64,000 nucleotides of DNA from JAVBKX01 sp031553835 (GCA_031553835.1 JAVBKX010000041.1:62001-126000); one strand, 5' to 3'; positions 43,928 to 53,762 are shown, numbered from the stretch's first letter. The notes: a model not told the origin generated them from the sequence alone. Made by a program: numbers and translations.

Positions 43928-45610
43928 ATGAAGAAAAAATTCTTTACTTTTTGTGGATTGATTTCCTTTATTGGGTTGACATACAATGTCAATGCCGAAA
44001 ATCTTGTTTTTAAGATGCTGGAAGACAGTGGAATCGAAATAGTCAATAACGGACGCTTCGATGCGAGTAACCAATGCCTGGGATATACACAACCGGGTAG
44101 TACGATTTGTTTGGGTGAAATCGATTTTGGCAACAGGGACAAATATTTTGCCTGTAGTATTGAAATTGCTCACGAAAATGCAAACATGGAAGGATTTGCC
44201 GATTTCTATTTCGGTCATCCTGATGAAGGCGGTTTAATGTTTAACGACATTGCTGTCAAAGGTACCGGAGCTTTCCAGTATTACCGTACCTATCAGTATA
44301 ACTTCTACCCTGAAGACGAAAAAGTGCCGGCAGGAAAAGGAAAGGTATATATGAGATACAGAGAATGTGAAGGAAATATTAAAACAATCACCTTTTATTC
44401 ACAACCGATTCCTGATGATGATCAGGGAATGGTAAAAGATCCTGTGTACACTTACAAATCACTGAAAGCATCTATTGCAGAAATTATTAAACCCGACGAA
44501 AGCGAAGCCCGCCTGAATGATGCCGGTGCAATTGGCTGGGCCGGAAACGGAGTGATGGCCAAATTTATAGGGGTTGATTTTAAAAATGTTTCCACTTACC
44601 AACAGGTGGCAGTAGTCTCATCTTATGGTGGAACCAGTCTTACTACTTTCCTGAAACTATACATCGACAATCCTGATTCCGAAGATAATCTGATTGCCAA
44701 TATATGGACCGGACGTGATTTCGGATGGAACGTTTATGCGCCTTTGGCCGATAATCTGAAAGAAGGTATTTCCGGCATTCATGATTTGTACGTTGTTTGG
44801 ACAGGTGCTACAAACCTAAAAGAAGTTCAGTTGATTGAAGGTAAACCGTGGAACGTGGAAGAACCGGTAAAACCGGCTGAATTGATCGATGAAAAGTTGT
44901 CGGGTAACGAATATGGAATGTTTTTCGATGGCATGGGCGGATATCCGAATTCTACGGAAATACTTGCTCCCGGAGCTTCTGAAGCCCGTTATCAGTCTGA
45001 TAATTTAGGATATACATCCTATGGCGTTGTTGTTAAATTTAATCAGGTTGATTTTAAAACCGGACAATTTAAACGTATTCTTGTTAATCATTCGTCAGAT
45101 CAAGCGACATTAAAAAACAGCAGTTTCGATTTTTATCTTGATCTGCCATTCACTGCTGAAGACTTTGAAGACCTGTCTATTCTGGATGACCAACAAATGC
45201 TGGCAAGCGTAGGCGCTCAGGGTACAAGCGACTGGGGTAAAGCGATGAAAACAGCCGGTGCGATGTTATCAACCGTATCGGGTGTGCATGATCTATACAT
45301 GGTATTAAAATTGGCAAACGGCGCGAATGTGTTTGCCGTTTATATAGATACAGAACTGGGAGGTTCGTCAATTCCATATAATACACTACCCATGGAACTG
45401 AATGTATCTATCCAAAATGAGGAGATTACGATTATCTCTGAAAATACTGTGTTACAATCAATAAAATTATATAGCATTGATGGAAAATTAGTTGCGGATA
45501 AAGCAGTTGCAGGAAACAAGGCTTCCTTAAAAGCGGGAAAAGGTTTATATATTCTTAAAATGATAGACAATACCGGTAACGTGCAAACTAAAAAAATTAT
45601 TGTAAAATAA
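43928..45610 (+). CDS. Secreted multi-CBM-like protein with T9SS sorting domain
   Basis: 560 residues: signal peptide, then three repeated CBM6/35-like sandwiches. These are about 22-155; 165-310 (ending GISGIHDLYVVWTGATNLKEV); and 318-480 (ending VSGVHDLYMVLKLANGANV). The repeated GxHDLY strand is the recognisable mark. The C-terminus (IKLYSIDGKLVADKAV...GLYILKMIDNTG) is a type A T9SS sorting domain. No catalytic domain is visible. Probably a surface glycan-capture protein of PUL 1. Confidence 0.7.
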   Translation: MKKKFFTFCGLISFIGLTYNVNAENLVFKMLEDSGIEIVNNGRFDASNQCLGYTQPGSTICLGEIDFGNRDKYFACSIEIAHENANMEGFADFYFGHPDEGGLMFNDIAVKGTGAFQYYRTYQYNFYPEDEKVPAGKGKVYMRYRECEGNIKTITFYSQPIPDDDQGMVKDPVYTYKSLKASIAEIIKPDESEARLNDAGAIGWAGNGVMAKFIGVDFKNVSTYQQVAVVSSYGGTSLTTFLKLYIDNPDSEDNLIANIWTGRDFGWNVYAPLADNLKEGISGIHDLYVVWTGATNLKEVQLIEGKPWNVEEPVKPAELIDEKLSGNEYGMFFDGMGGYPNSTEILAPGASEARYQSDNLGYTSYGVVVKFNQVDFKTGQFKRILVNHSSDQATLKNSSFDFYLDLPFTAEDFEDLSILDDQQMLASVGAQGTSDWGKAMKTAGAMLSTVSGVHDLYMVLKLANGANVFAVYIDTELGGSSIPYNTLPMELNVSIQNEEITIISENTVLQSIKLYSIDGKLVADKAVAGNKASLKAGKGLYILKMIDNTGNVQTKKIIVK

Positions 45611-45639
45611 TCTGTAAGCAATTAACCCCCTCATAAAAG

Positions 45640-45678
45640 AAAGAGGATATGCTTAAATGAGATTAGCATATCCTCTTT
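45640..45678. terminator. Bidirectional terminator
   Basis: AAAGAGGATATGCT (45640-45653) pairs perfectly with 45665-45678, giving a 14-bp stem with A-rich and T-rich ends. It lies between the convergent PUL 1 operon and the TlpA-like gene and can serve both. Confidence 0.85.
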
Positions 45679-45680
45679 AA

Positions 45681-46820
45681 TTAAAACAACTTTGCAATAT
45701 CTTTCGACATTTGTTCGTACGATCCGACCCGTTCCATTAATTCACCGGCACGGTTTACGATAAAAGTAGTCGGTAATGATTGTACATTGTAATTGGTCGC
45801 CAATGACGAATACACCCCCTGGTCGTCGCGAACACATATCCAGGGCAGGTTATAAGCCGCATTTTTCCACAAATGTTCATCGGCGTCTAATGAAACCTGA
45901 TAGATGATCAATCCCCTGGAATTATATTTTTCATACAATTCGTTCAAACGCATATTATGTCCGGCAGAACCCTGCATCTGGTAAGCGGTAAAATCAAGAA
46001 TCACAATTTTTCCTTTGGCAACCTCAGAAAGACGGATGCTATCATTATATATATCAGGCAATTTAATATCAAATACATCCATCATGGAAGCCTCTTTATA
46101 TTGAATCGGCTGGCTACTGCTACGAATGGTTTTGCGGGCTGATAACGTAAGGTTGCGCAGTTGCCTGGTACGGGGAGCATCCGGATAATGAACATCCCAG
46201 GAAGTGGCAACAGCGCCAAAATACATATTATCTTCTTTCAGGTAAGGATCAAAAATCAACAACCCGTCGATTTGTTGAAATAATGCAAAATAAGCGGCTG
46301 TCGATTGAGGATCACGCATAATGACCACGGAAGCCGAATCTTTATATTCTTTAATGATCTGATTGACTGAAGAAATGAAAGTATCGTCCGTGATTTTTTT
46401 CAGATCAAATTCTTTTTTTAACGCTTTATATGACTGATTACAACGGATTTGCAATAATGTCAACCGTTGTATTTCCTTACAATGATCCGAACCTTCAATC
46501 GTATAATTGGTTGCAAAATGAGCGGAATCTGCCTCAACGGTAATCGTTTCCAAACTGTCGATGGCAATGTTGATCAATTGGTTTTTTAATCGGAGCCGGT
46601 AAAAACCGGGATATTCCGGACGAGGTTTTTCCCATTTGAAAGTACCGCTTTCCGTCAATTTAATCGAATCCAATTTATCTACCTGAGAAACTCCTACATG
46701 ATCAAGATATAACATCGAATTTTTTGCACCGGTTATATTTCCTTCCACAATAAAAGTATTTTTCTTTACACAACCGGTTAATACCAGGCAGGTACAAACC
46801 GCTATCATCCATTTATTCAT
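45681..46820 (-). CDS. TlpA/DUF4369-type lipoprotein lacking the CxxC motif
   Basis: 379 residues with lipoprotein signal LVLTGC. Residues about 20-110 are a DUF4369-like sandwich (TFIVEGNITGAKNSMLYLDH), followed by helices and a thioredoxin-like domain from about 240 (IKLPDIYNDSIRLSEVAKGKI; VILDFTAYQ; NVQSLPTTFIVNRAGEL). Where TlpA has WCxxC the sequence is TAYQMQGSAGHN, so both redox cysteines are missing. A structural or chaperone role rather than disulfide exchange is inferred. Confidence 0.85.
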   Translation of the reverse strand: MNKWMIAVCTCLVLTGCVKKNTFIVEGNITGAKNSMLYLDHVGVSQVDKLDSIKLTESGTFKWEKPRPEYPGFYRLRLKNQLINIAIDSLETITVEADSAHFATNYTIEGSDHCKEIQRLTLLQIRCNQSYKALKKEFDLKKITDDTFISSVNQIIKEYKDSASVVIMRDPQSTAAYFALFQQIDGLLIFDPYLKEDNMYFGAVATSWDVHYPDAPRTRQLRNLTLSARKTIRSSSQPIQYKEASMMDVFDIKLPDIYNDSIRLSEVAKGKIVILDFTAYQMQGSAGHNMRLNELYEKYNSRGLIIYQVSLDADEHLWKNAAYNLPWICVRDDQGVYSSLATNYNVQSLPTTFIVNRAGELMERVGSYEQMSKDIAKLF

Positions 46821-46896
46821 ACCAATATTCGCTTTACTTTGTTTATTTCAGAGCACAAATATATTGGATTTTCACCGACTTACGATAAACTTTCAT

Positions 46897-46904
46897 TAAC
46901 TTTG
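46897..46904 (+). promoter_or_regulatory. -7 box for pnp
   Basis: TAACTTTG fits TAnnTTTG, 42 bases before the pnp ATG. No convincing -33 element is at standard spacing. Confidence 0.5.
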
Positions 46905-46946
46905 TACGATTTTTAAAAGAGTAAATAGAATTTAGAACGATTATTT

Positions 46947-49145
46947 ATGGTTAATCCAATTGTTAAGACAATCGATTTGGGAGATGGACGGACTATCTCC
47001 ATTGAAACCGGGAAGCTGGCCAAACAGGCCGACGGATCGGTAGTGGTGCGTATGAACGATACCGTTTTATTAGCTACTGTATGTGCGGCAGCAGACGCTG
47101 TGCCCGGCACCGATTTTATGCCTTTGCAGGTTGAATACAAAGAAAAATTTTCTGCTTTCGGACGTTTTCCCGGAGGTTTTTTGAAAAGAGAAGGACGCGC
47201 TTCGGATTATGAAATTCTGACCTGCCGCCTGGTCGATCGCGCTTTACGTCCTTTATTCCCGGACGATTATCATGCCGAAGTATTTGTCAATATTATCATG
47301 TACTCTTCTGATGGAAAAGATATGCCGGATGCCTTGGCCGGTTTGGCTGCTTCTGCAGCATTAGCTGTTTCCGATATTCCGTTTAACGGTCCGATTTCAG
47401 AAGTGCGAGTAGCACGTGTGGAGGGGAAATTTATTGTCAATCCGACTTTCGAAGAATTGAAAAAAGCGGATATGGATATCATGGTAGGTGCGACCATCGA
47501 TAATATCATGATGGTGGAAGGCGAAATGAGTGAAGTTTCGGAAGAAGAAATGCTTGAAGCTATCAAAGTGGCACACGAAGCTATCAAAGTACAATGTAGA
47601 GTACAAATGGAATTGAGTGAAGCTGTTGGCAAAACAGTAAAACGCGAATATTGCCATGAAACAAACGACGAAGAATTGCGTAAAATTGTTTGGGCAAAAT
47701 GTTACGATAAAGCATACGCTATCGCTAAATCCGGTTCTTCCAAACAAGAAAGAAGCGCTGCTTTCAAAGCGGTAGTAGAAGAATTCAAAGCACAATATAC
47801 TGAAGAAGAATTAGCAGAAAAAGGCGCTTTAATCGGCAAATATTACCACGATGTGGAAAAAGAAGCCATGCGCCGTTGTATTTTAGATGAAGGAAAGCGT
47901 TTGGACGGACGAAAAACAAACGAAATCCGCCCGATCTGGTCAGAAATCGATTGCCTGCCAGGCCCTCACGGTTCTTCTATCTTCACTCGTGGTGAAACTC
48001 AATCATTATCGACCGTAACTTTAGGTACCAAGTTGGATGAAAAAATGATTGATGATGTATTGTGCCACGACAAAGAACGTTTCTTATTGCATTACAATTT
48101 CCCTCCATTTTCAACCGGCGAAGCAAAACCTCAAAGAGGAGTTGGCCGTCGCGAAGTGGGTCACGGGAACTTGGCTCACCGTGCTTTGAAACGGATGATT
48201 CCTGAAAACTATCCTTATGTAATCCGCATCGTCTCTGATATTTTGGAATCTAATGGCTCTTCTTCCATGGCAACTGTTTGTGCCGGAACATTAGCATTGA
48301 TGGACGCCGGTGTAACCATCAAGAAACCGGTTTCAGGTATCGCAATGGGGTTGATTTCTGAAAATAAAGGAAAAAACTTCGCGGTGCTTTCTGATATTTT
48401 GGGAGATGAAGACCATTTGGGAGATATGGACTTCAAAGTAACCGGAACTAAAGATGGTATTACGGCTACTCAAATGGATATTAAAGTGGACGGGCTTTCT
48501 TTCGAAATCCTGGAAAAAGCATTGGCTCAGGCAAAAGAAGGCCGAATGCATATCCTGGGAAAAATCCTGGAAACGATGCCGGAAACACGTCCGGACTTGA
48601 AAGAACATGCACCACGTATCGAAGTCATCATTATTCCAAAAGAATTTATCGGTGCTGTTATCGGACCGGGCGGAAAAATCATTCAGGGAATGCAGGAAGA
48701 AACCGGAGCGACTATCACGATCGAAGAAATCGATGGTTATGGCCGTGTAGAAGTTTCGGGAAACAACAAGGCTTCGATTGATGCTGCCATGAAGAAAATC
48801 AAAGGCATTACAACCGTTCCGGAAGTAGGCGAAGTATATGAAGGAAAAGTACGTTCCATCATGCCTTATGGTTGTTTCGTAGAATTCCTTCCCGGAAAAG
48901 ACGGCTTACTTCACATTTCCGAAATCGACTGGAAACGTCTGGAAACAGTAGAAGAAGCCGGATTGAAAGAAGGTGATACAATCGAAGTAAAATTAGTTGA
49001 TATCGATCCAAAATCCGGAAAATTCAAACTGTCGCGGAAAATATTGATGCCTCGTCCACCGAGAGAAGAAAGACCGGAAGGATCGGACCGTCCGGATCGT
49101 CCGCAACGGGGTGAACGGAGAGACCGGGAAAATAACGCAGAATAA
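46947..49145 (+). CDS. pnp: Polynucleotide phosphorylase
   Basis: 732 residues with two RNase PH domains (GRTISIETGKLAKQADGSVV; GRFPGGFLKREGR; second core FSTGEAKPQRGVGRREVGHG), a KH domain (GAVIGPGGKIIQGMQEETGA, about 555-615) and an S1 domain (VYEGKVRSIMPYGCFVEFLP). The C-terminal tail is charged, rich in Arg, Glu and Pro. It degrades RNA 3' to 5' by phosphorolysis. A clear intrinsic terminator follows. Confidence 0.98.
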   Translation: MVNPIVKTIDLGDGRTISIETGKLAKQADGSVVVRMNDTVLLATVCAAADAVPGTDFMPLQVEYKEKFSAFGRFPGGFLKREGRASDYEILTCRLVDRALRPLFPDDYHAEVFVNIIMYSSDGKDMPDALAGLAASAALAVSDIPFNGPISEVRVARVEGKFIVNPTFEELKKADMDIMVGATIDNIMMVEGEMSEVSEEEMLEAIKVAHEAIKVQCRVQMELSEAVGKTVKREYCHETNDEELRKIVWAKCYDKAYAIAKSGSSKQERSAAFKAVVEEFKAQYTEEELAEKGALIGKYYHDVEKEAMRRCILDEGKRLDGRKTNEIRPIWSEIDCLPGPHGSSIFTRGETQSLSTVTLGTKLDEKMIDDVLCHDKERFLLHYNFPPFSTGEAKPQRGVGRREVGHGNLAHRALKRMIPENYPYVIRIVSDILESNGSSSMATVCAGTLALMDAGVTIKKPVSGIAMGLISENKGKNFAVLSDILGDEDHLGDMDFKVTGTKDGITATQMDIKVDGLSFEILEKALAQAKEGRMHILGKILETMPETRPDLKEHAPRIEVIIIPKEFIGAVIGPGGKIIQGMQEETGATITIEEIDGYGRVEVSGNNKASIDAAMKKIKGITTVPEVGEVYEGKVRSIMPYGCFVEFLPGKDGLLHISEIDWKRLETVEEAGLKEGDTIEVKLVDIDPKSGKFKLSRKILMPRPPREERPEGSDRPDRPQRGERRDRENNAE

Positions 49146-49166
49146 AAACAAATCCGCGATAAATAC

Positions 49167-49206
49167 AAAAAACGGTTATTGATTATTAAATCAGTAACCG
49201 TTTTTT
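49167..49206 (+). terminator. Intrinsic terminator of pnp
   Basis: AAAAAACGGTTA and TAACCGTTTTTT form a stem (with TGAT/ATCA continuing it across one bulge), ending in a T-run, 22 bases after the pnp stop. Confidence 0.85.
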
Positions 49207-49384
49207 GTGAACCATATCTGTACCTGGCAGAGAAGCGCATCTGCACCTGTCGGAGAAGCGCTTCTACGCCTGTTGGAGATACGGATCTCCATAGGACGCA
49301 GATACGGTCCTCTACCTCATGCAGATCCGCATCTCCGCAAACGACAAGAGCGCATCTGCGACAAATAGAGACCTGTTTCTATTG
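49201..49384. repeat. Degenerate 23-bp tandem repeat with palindromic core
   Basis: Six contiguous 23-bp units (49224-49246, 49247-49269, 49270-49292, 49293-49315, 49316-49338, 49339-49361), with weaker flanking units on both sides. Each has a near-palindromic core such as GAAGCGCTTC or GGAGATACGGATCTCC and ends like CTGCAC or CTACGC. They lie between convergent pnp and GH51-like genes. The last unit runs into the 3' end of the GH51-like gene. Confidence 0.8.
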
Positions 49385-51994
49385 CAACCTGTATTTAAGA
49401 ATAGTAAATGACATTGGTTCGAAAGAATATTCCATATCAGATTGCGGACTGAGTACAATATTGGATTCAGGAACAATATAAAAAGGATTATCAGCTGAAT
49501 TTTCAGCTTTCAGATGCAATGTCCCCATTGTAATGGTTTCCAAGCCTTGTACATGTACGTCATTCAACATGATGTTCGTTTTGACTTCTCCCGGATATAA
49601 GTTCACTACTTTGACAATGAGATTTTTACCATCAGGACTGATCGTAGCAGTAGAAGTTAATACTTTCGAACGCACATTTTCATGAATCCCCTGTCCGGCA
49701 TATACCTCGATATCGGACGTATTCACCTGTTGGCGAACTATATCCGTTTGAAAATTTTCTCCAAATAATTTTACAACCCATCCCGAAGGCTGATACCAAG
49801 AGCGAGAGCTTGTATAGAAAATATGCCCTTGGTCCCATTCGTACAGATTACCGGAAGCATGTGCCGCATTACAGAATGATTGCCAACTTACTATATCAAA
49901 ATTTTGTTCGGAAACCATGGTAAACAGAGCATCACACAAGCCACGTTGCCAATTATGGGAATGTCCATTAACTTCCTCTGCATAAAGTTTAATTCCGCTA
50001 CGCACGGCCTCTGGAAAAAAATTTCGATAAGTATCGAGCGTTTTTCTCCAGGCCTCGCCATCACCAAGGAATCCGACTTCAGGACGGGAACCGAACGAAT
50101 GTATATCTTTAGCGGTAAACTTATCGAAGGGTCTGTTTGCTATATTATCCACCATATATTGAGCGGTATGTCCCAAGTCCCCGGTAAATAATTTAACACC
50201 CGGATCTACTTGCTTGACGGCTTCAATTGTTTCCGCCACTTCTTCGGGTGTAGGCATTCCATTGCCAATCATCACATACTTGATTTTATAAGGTTCTTTC
50301 CGTCCGTTTTCGATCCGTTTCTTTCCCCAGAAAGTGTTTGCATCACCATTGCAATACTCAACGAATTCGGCTACTTCTTTTGCAGGCACTGCATCAAAAT
50401 TAGGCAATGCCTCAATTCCTGCAACTTCACAAAATTCCAGGAACTCGAAAATCATGAACTGAGCGGACTTATGATAACTCCATCCATCTAAATATTGCCT
50501 TCTTTTATCTTGCGACAACAGATGATGTTTCCATCCGGCAAAACCTTTTTGGTTGATCATATCTCCACCAAATCGCAAATGAGATATTCCGGATAATAGT
50601 TTTTCCGCTATATCGCGGCGAATAGGCAAACCTTTATATAGATCCCTTTCATCAGGTAATAATACGACTTGATCCACATAAATCTCCGAAGGTTGATCCA
50701 ATAGTATGGCAAACCGTGCTGTCGTATCATTTTCCTTGGAAGTCAATTCGAAATCAAACCGTTTCCAGTCTTGCCCTATGCCTGAAAGCCGTTGCCGGGC
50801 ATAGGTCTTTGATCCGTCTTTGTTCTGTAAGGCAAGGATTGGTTCCGCTTTCCGGTCTCCTCTGATATATAAACGACCGGTATATTTATACTCTTTTTTT
50901 ACCGTTAATCCCCAATTCCGTAATCCGCTATTACTCATTCCGAACATTCCTTTTCCCGAACGGAGACGCATCATTTGGCTTCGATTGGTATTATATGGAT
51001 TTTCGGCAATCCATTTAAATTCTCCATTAGCTGATCCGTCCTCGACCGGAAACCACCATTTACTTAAGTGATCATTATGCTCATAAGGTTTATGGTCAAT
51101 ATGTTTGAAATCGGCGACCCACCAACTTCCTCCATCTATTTTACGCGCTTTCAGATTACGGAACCAGGCATTTGTAAATGTTGCATCCAAACCAAGTCCT
51201 CCTTCCGGTAGAGGCTTGCCTTTATAAGTAAGGATCTGTTTTCCGTCCATACTTACAGTTATTTCTCCTTCGCGTTTGGCTTCAATTTCAAATTTGATCC
51301 ATTTATCAAAAGGGAGGACTGCATCCGTATAGGCAAGTGTTTTACTTACATTAATTCCTCTTTTGTCGTCTCCTCTACGCAACTCAACCATTTTACGATC
51401 GTATGAAACCTGTAATAAAAGGTATTCCGAATCTCCCCAGCAAAATAACAGATTAGGTCCCCAATATCCGGTCTGATCAAGAGAATGTTGCATCATTTCG
51501 ACTTCGATTAATGCATTATCGGAACGGAATAAATCGGTGAAAATCCTGCGCTGACGACATCCTGCCAGATAAACAGCTCCATTCTCGAATGCCCACGCCG
51601 ATCGCCATCTTCGTAAATTTTCATCATCACGCGGTGTGTCATGGTTTAACGGTTCGGCATGCCAGTCCCAACCCTTGGGAAGAGGCTGATTGGGCTCATC
51701 TTCGAAACTTTCGTCCCAAAGCATCTGGGCATATAATCCAGGATAAAAAGCATGGTTTATATCTTCGATGTTAAAACCGATCATATTAGGGTCAAGCCGT
51801 CCGATGACTTCTTTAGGCCAGATTTTAATATTGGAGCGTATAGGCTCTTGCTGTTCGACCCAATCGGGTTCAGATACGGTCTTTCTCGCGACATTGACTG
51901 TATAATTATATACATCAACCCCATCGACAAGCTGCGCCGGCAGGAAATATGCGCCGGATATAAGAATCATAAATGTCATGAATATCTTTTTCAT
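49379..51994 (-). CDS. GH51-like protein with acid/base Glu replaced by Gly (PUL 2)
   Basis: 871 residues with a signal peptide. The GH51 start MIGFNIEDINHAFYPGLYAQ is interrupted by a laminin-G-like domain (about 130-285) and a CBM4/9-like sandwich (about 290-450). The barrel shows SHLRFGGDMI, the expected acid/base site KYVMIGNG (G579 in place of Glu of the IGNE motif), and the nucleophile region LYAEEVNGHS (E674). The usual GH51 activity is alpha-L-arabinofuranosidase. With Gly at 579 a normal retaining mechanism is doubtful. It overlaps the previous gene by ATGA. Confidence 0.85.
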   Translation of the reverse strand: MKKIFMTFMILISGAYFLPAQLVDGVDVYNYTVNVARKTVSEPDWVEQQEPIRSNIKIWPKEVIGRLDPNMIGFNIEDINHAFYPGLYAQMLWDESFEDEPNQPLPKGWDWHAEPLNHDTPRDDENLRRWRSAWAFENGAVYLAGCRQRRIFTDLFRSDNALIEVEMMQHSLDQTGYWGPNLLFCWGDSEYLLLQVSYDRKMVELRRGDDKRGINVSKTLAYTDAVLPFDKWIKFEIEAKREGEITVSMDGKQILTYKGKPLPEGGLGLDATFTNAWFRNLKARKIDGGSWWVADFKHIDHKPYEHNDHLSKWWFPVEDGSANGEFKWIAENPYNTNRSQMMRLRSGKGMFGMSNSGLRNWGLTVKKEYKYTGRLYIRGDRKAEPILALQNKDGSKTYARQRLSGIGQDWKRFDFELTSKENDTTARFAILLDQPSEIYVDQVVLLPDERDLYKGLPIRRDIAEKLLSGISHLRFGGDMINQKGFAGWKHHLLSQDKRRQYLDGWSYHKSAQFMIFEFLEFCEVAGIEALPNFDAVPAKEVAEFVEYCNGDANTFWGKKRIENGRKEPYKIKYVMIGNGMPTPEEVAETIEAVKQVDPGVKLFTGDLGHTAQYMVDNIANRPFDKFTAKDIHSFGSRPEVGFLGDGEAWRKTLDTYRNFFPEAVRSGIKLYAEEVNGHSHNWQRGLCDALFTMVSEQNFDIVSWQSFCNAAHASGNLYEWDQGHIFYTSSRSWYQPSGWVVKLFGENFQTDIVRQQVNTSDIEVYAGQGIHENVRSKVLTSTATISPDGKNLIVKVVNLYPGEVKTNIMLNDVHVQGLETITMGTLHLKAENSADNPFYIVPESNIVLSPQSDMEYSFEPMSFTILKYRLQ

Positions 51995-53715
51995 CGTTTT
52001 GAATAATTATAATCAATTATTTTTTCTTCTAAAATGATCTTATTGTCAATTTGTTTTAGATTGGATTTTTCAGGAATGACAACCAACAATACGACCCCGG
52101 ATCCTTCGATTTTTACTTTGTCTCCGGAAGATGCCGAACGGGCAATGATACATTTGGTTATCATATCGTATAAATCGGCTTTCGGATAAGTGTTCGTATC
52201 AAATTCCACACTCACTTTTTTTGCTTCTTTGTAAGGGTTATAATAAAGATAGGTAGGGCATTTATCCGGATTGAAAAAATCAGTAACCGTACAGTCTATC
52301 TGTAAGATTTTTTCAACATCGGTAGGTTTGATAATGGCTGCCAATTCCCCTACCCATGCCGATCCATAAGGGCAAAAATCCGTAGCGCCTTTTTTATCCC
52401 TTGCTTTTTTCCTGTCACCTACCCCATACGGACCTTGATTAGATAAAATGCTTTTATATTGTTCGAAATTTCCGCCATCCAGTGTTCCCCTGGCTCCTTC
52501 ATAAGAAATAGGATTATACTCTCCTGAAAGGAATTCTCCAAAAGAAGTTTGCCGGGATTCCGGATGTTCATCCTGATAAAATAAGCGGCAGGCACTTGCG
52601 GCATTAAGCACCCACTTCCCTATTGCTCTCGCATATTCAGGCGAATACCTGACTATGGGAACCATGGTAGAAAGTTGGTCAAACGTATTCATGGCAAATG
52701 CATACAGTTCATTTTGCTGACCTACAAGACCATGCATCTGGGTTCCATGAATATCGGCGATGATGACACCCCACCCTTTACGGTTACTGTTGTTTCCATC
52801 GATTGAAAACCGTATCATTTTGTCGAGATCGTACGAACTATCTTGTTCTGCATTCATTCTTGCCGCCAATAAGGCACCATAAGGCATTAAAATTTCATAA
52901 TAAGGACTTTCTTCTAATGGTCTGTGCTGTAAAAATTCCATACAACGAATCGCCCCTTGCAGGTATTTATCTTCACCGAAACGTATGTATGCCATATATT
53001 CGAGCCAGGCTACACCTGCTGCGGCGTCAGGTTCTTTCCAGATTCCGTTGTAAAAGGGTTTCATGGTAGAAAAATTAAATGCTGTATAATCAAAATCGGG
53101 ATGCCCGTCTCCATTTATAAGAGAATTGACCGCTTCGAGCCAGCGATCGGCAATAGACCGGAGTATTTCCCGGTAATCTTCACGGGAAGGATATAAATCG
53201 ACCAATTTTGAAAATGCTACCGATGGGAATATTTCATACCAGAATGTCGATCCGGTTTTTGCTCTAAAGCCATTCAATACAAGATTTTCACCGTTATCGG
53301 TATTATAATATCTCTTCAACATTGACAGATAATCATCCCCTCCTTCCTTTCCACTTTTATCAATACCCACTAATGATGCTCCTACGACAGCTCCGATCGA
53401 CGACAGCGCTTCTCCGCGCCCATCCGACCCAATGTACGATGGGAAAGTAAACCCTTGCAACACCCCATTAAGCATGCTGTCTTCAAATTGTATTATTGGC
53501 AGATGCGGACCTGATGCATTCTCATCAAAGAGTAAACTGTCCTGAAGGAGGGTGATGGCTTTGAAATCTTTGAGTTTGTAATCGACCGGAGCATCCGGCA
53601 TCATATCATCAATACGGTATATCTTTTTATGTTCAACACCAACATGATCTTCTTTTGAGATCGAACAGGAAAAAAATAAACAGAACAAAATAATACTACA
53701 TTCTTTCTTTTTCAT
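51991..53715 (-). CDS. Putative alpha/alpha-barrel enzyme, lipoprotein, paralogue 1 (PUL 2)
   Basis: 574 residues with a lipoprotein-type signal (CLFFSCSI). The rest is helical with conserved blocks shared with the next gene: PDAPVDYKLKDFKAI, GAVVGASLVGIDKSG, AGVAWLEYMAYIRFG, LMPYGALLAARMNAEQ, GWGVIIADIHGTQMHGL and YAFAMNTFDQLS. The repeated helical hairpins suggest an (alpha/alpha)6 toroid as in many glycosidases and lyases. No CAZy family is recognised. Its stop overlaps the GH51-like start (ATGA), so joint action on the same glycan is likely. Confidence 0.65.
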   Translation of the reverse strand: MKKKECSIILFCLFFSCSISKEDHVGVEHKKIYRIDDMMPDAPVDYKLKDFKAITLLQDSLLFDENASGPHLPIIQFEDSMLNGVLQGFTFPSYIGSDGRGEALSSIGAVVGASLVGIDKSGKEGGDDYLSMLKRYYNTDNGENLVLNGFRAKTGSTFWYEIFPSVAFSKLVDLYPSREDYREILRSIADRWLEAVNSLINGDGHPDFDYTAFNFSTMKPFYNGIWKEPDAAAGVAWLEYMAYIRFGEDKYLQGAIRCMEFLQHRPLEESPYYEILMPYGALLAARMNAEQDSSYDLDKMIRFSIDGNNSNRKGWGVIIADIHGTQMHGLVGQQNELYAFAMNTFDQLSTMVPIVRYSPEYARAIGKWVLNAASACRLFYQDEHPESRQTSFGEFLSGEYNPISYEGARGTLDGGNFEQYKSILSNQGPYGVGDRKKARDKKGATDFCPYGSAWVGELAAIIKPTDVEKILQIDCTVTDFFNPDKCPTYLYYNPYKEAKKVSVEFDTNTYPKADLYDMITKCIIARSASSGDKVKIEGSGVVLLVVIPEKSNLKQIDNKIILEEKIIDYNYSKR

Positions 53716-53762
53716 ACTTCAGATTTTAATGAATTTAACCAATGGGATGTAAATACCTGATA

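Noticed and set aside
46947..48608. Several long antisense frames over pnp and other conserved genes
   Set aside because: They are shadows of strongly conserved coding sequence, have unlikely composition and no independent start signals.
49224..49361. Short regularly spaced repeats that might be a CRISPR array
   Set aside because: The 23-bp units are directly adjacent with no unique spacers, are degenerate, and no cas genes are nearby.
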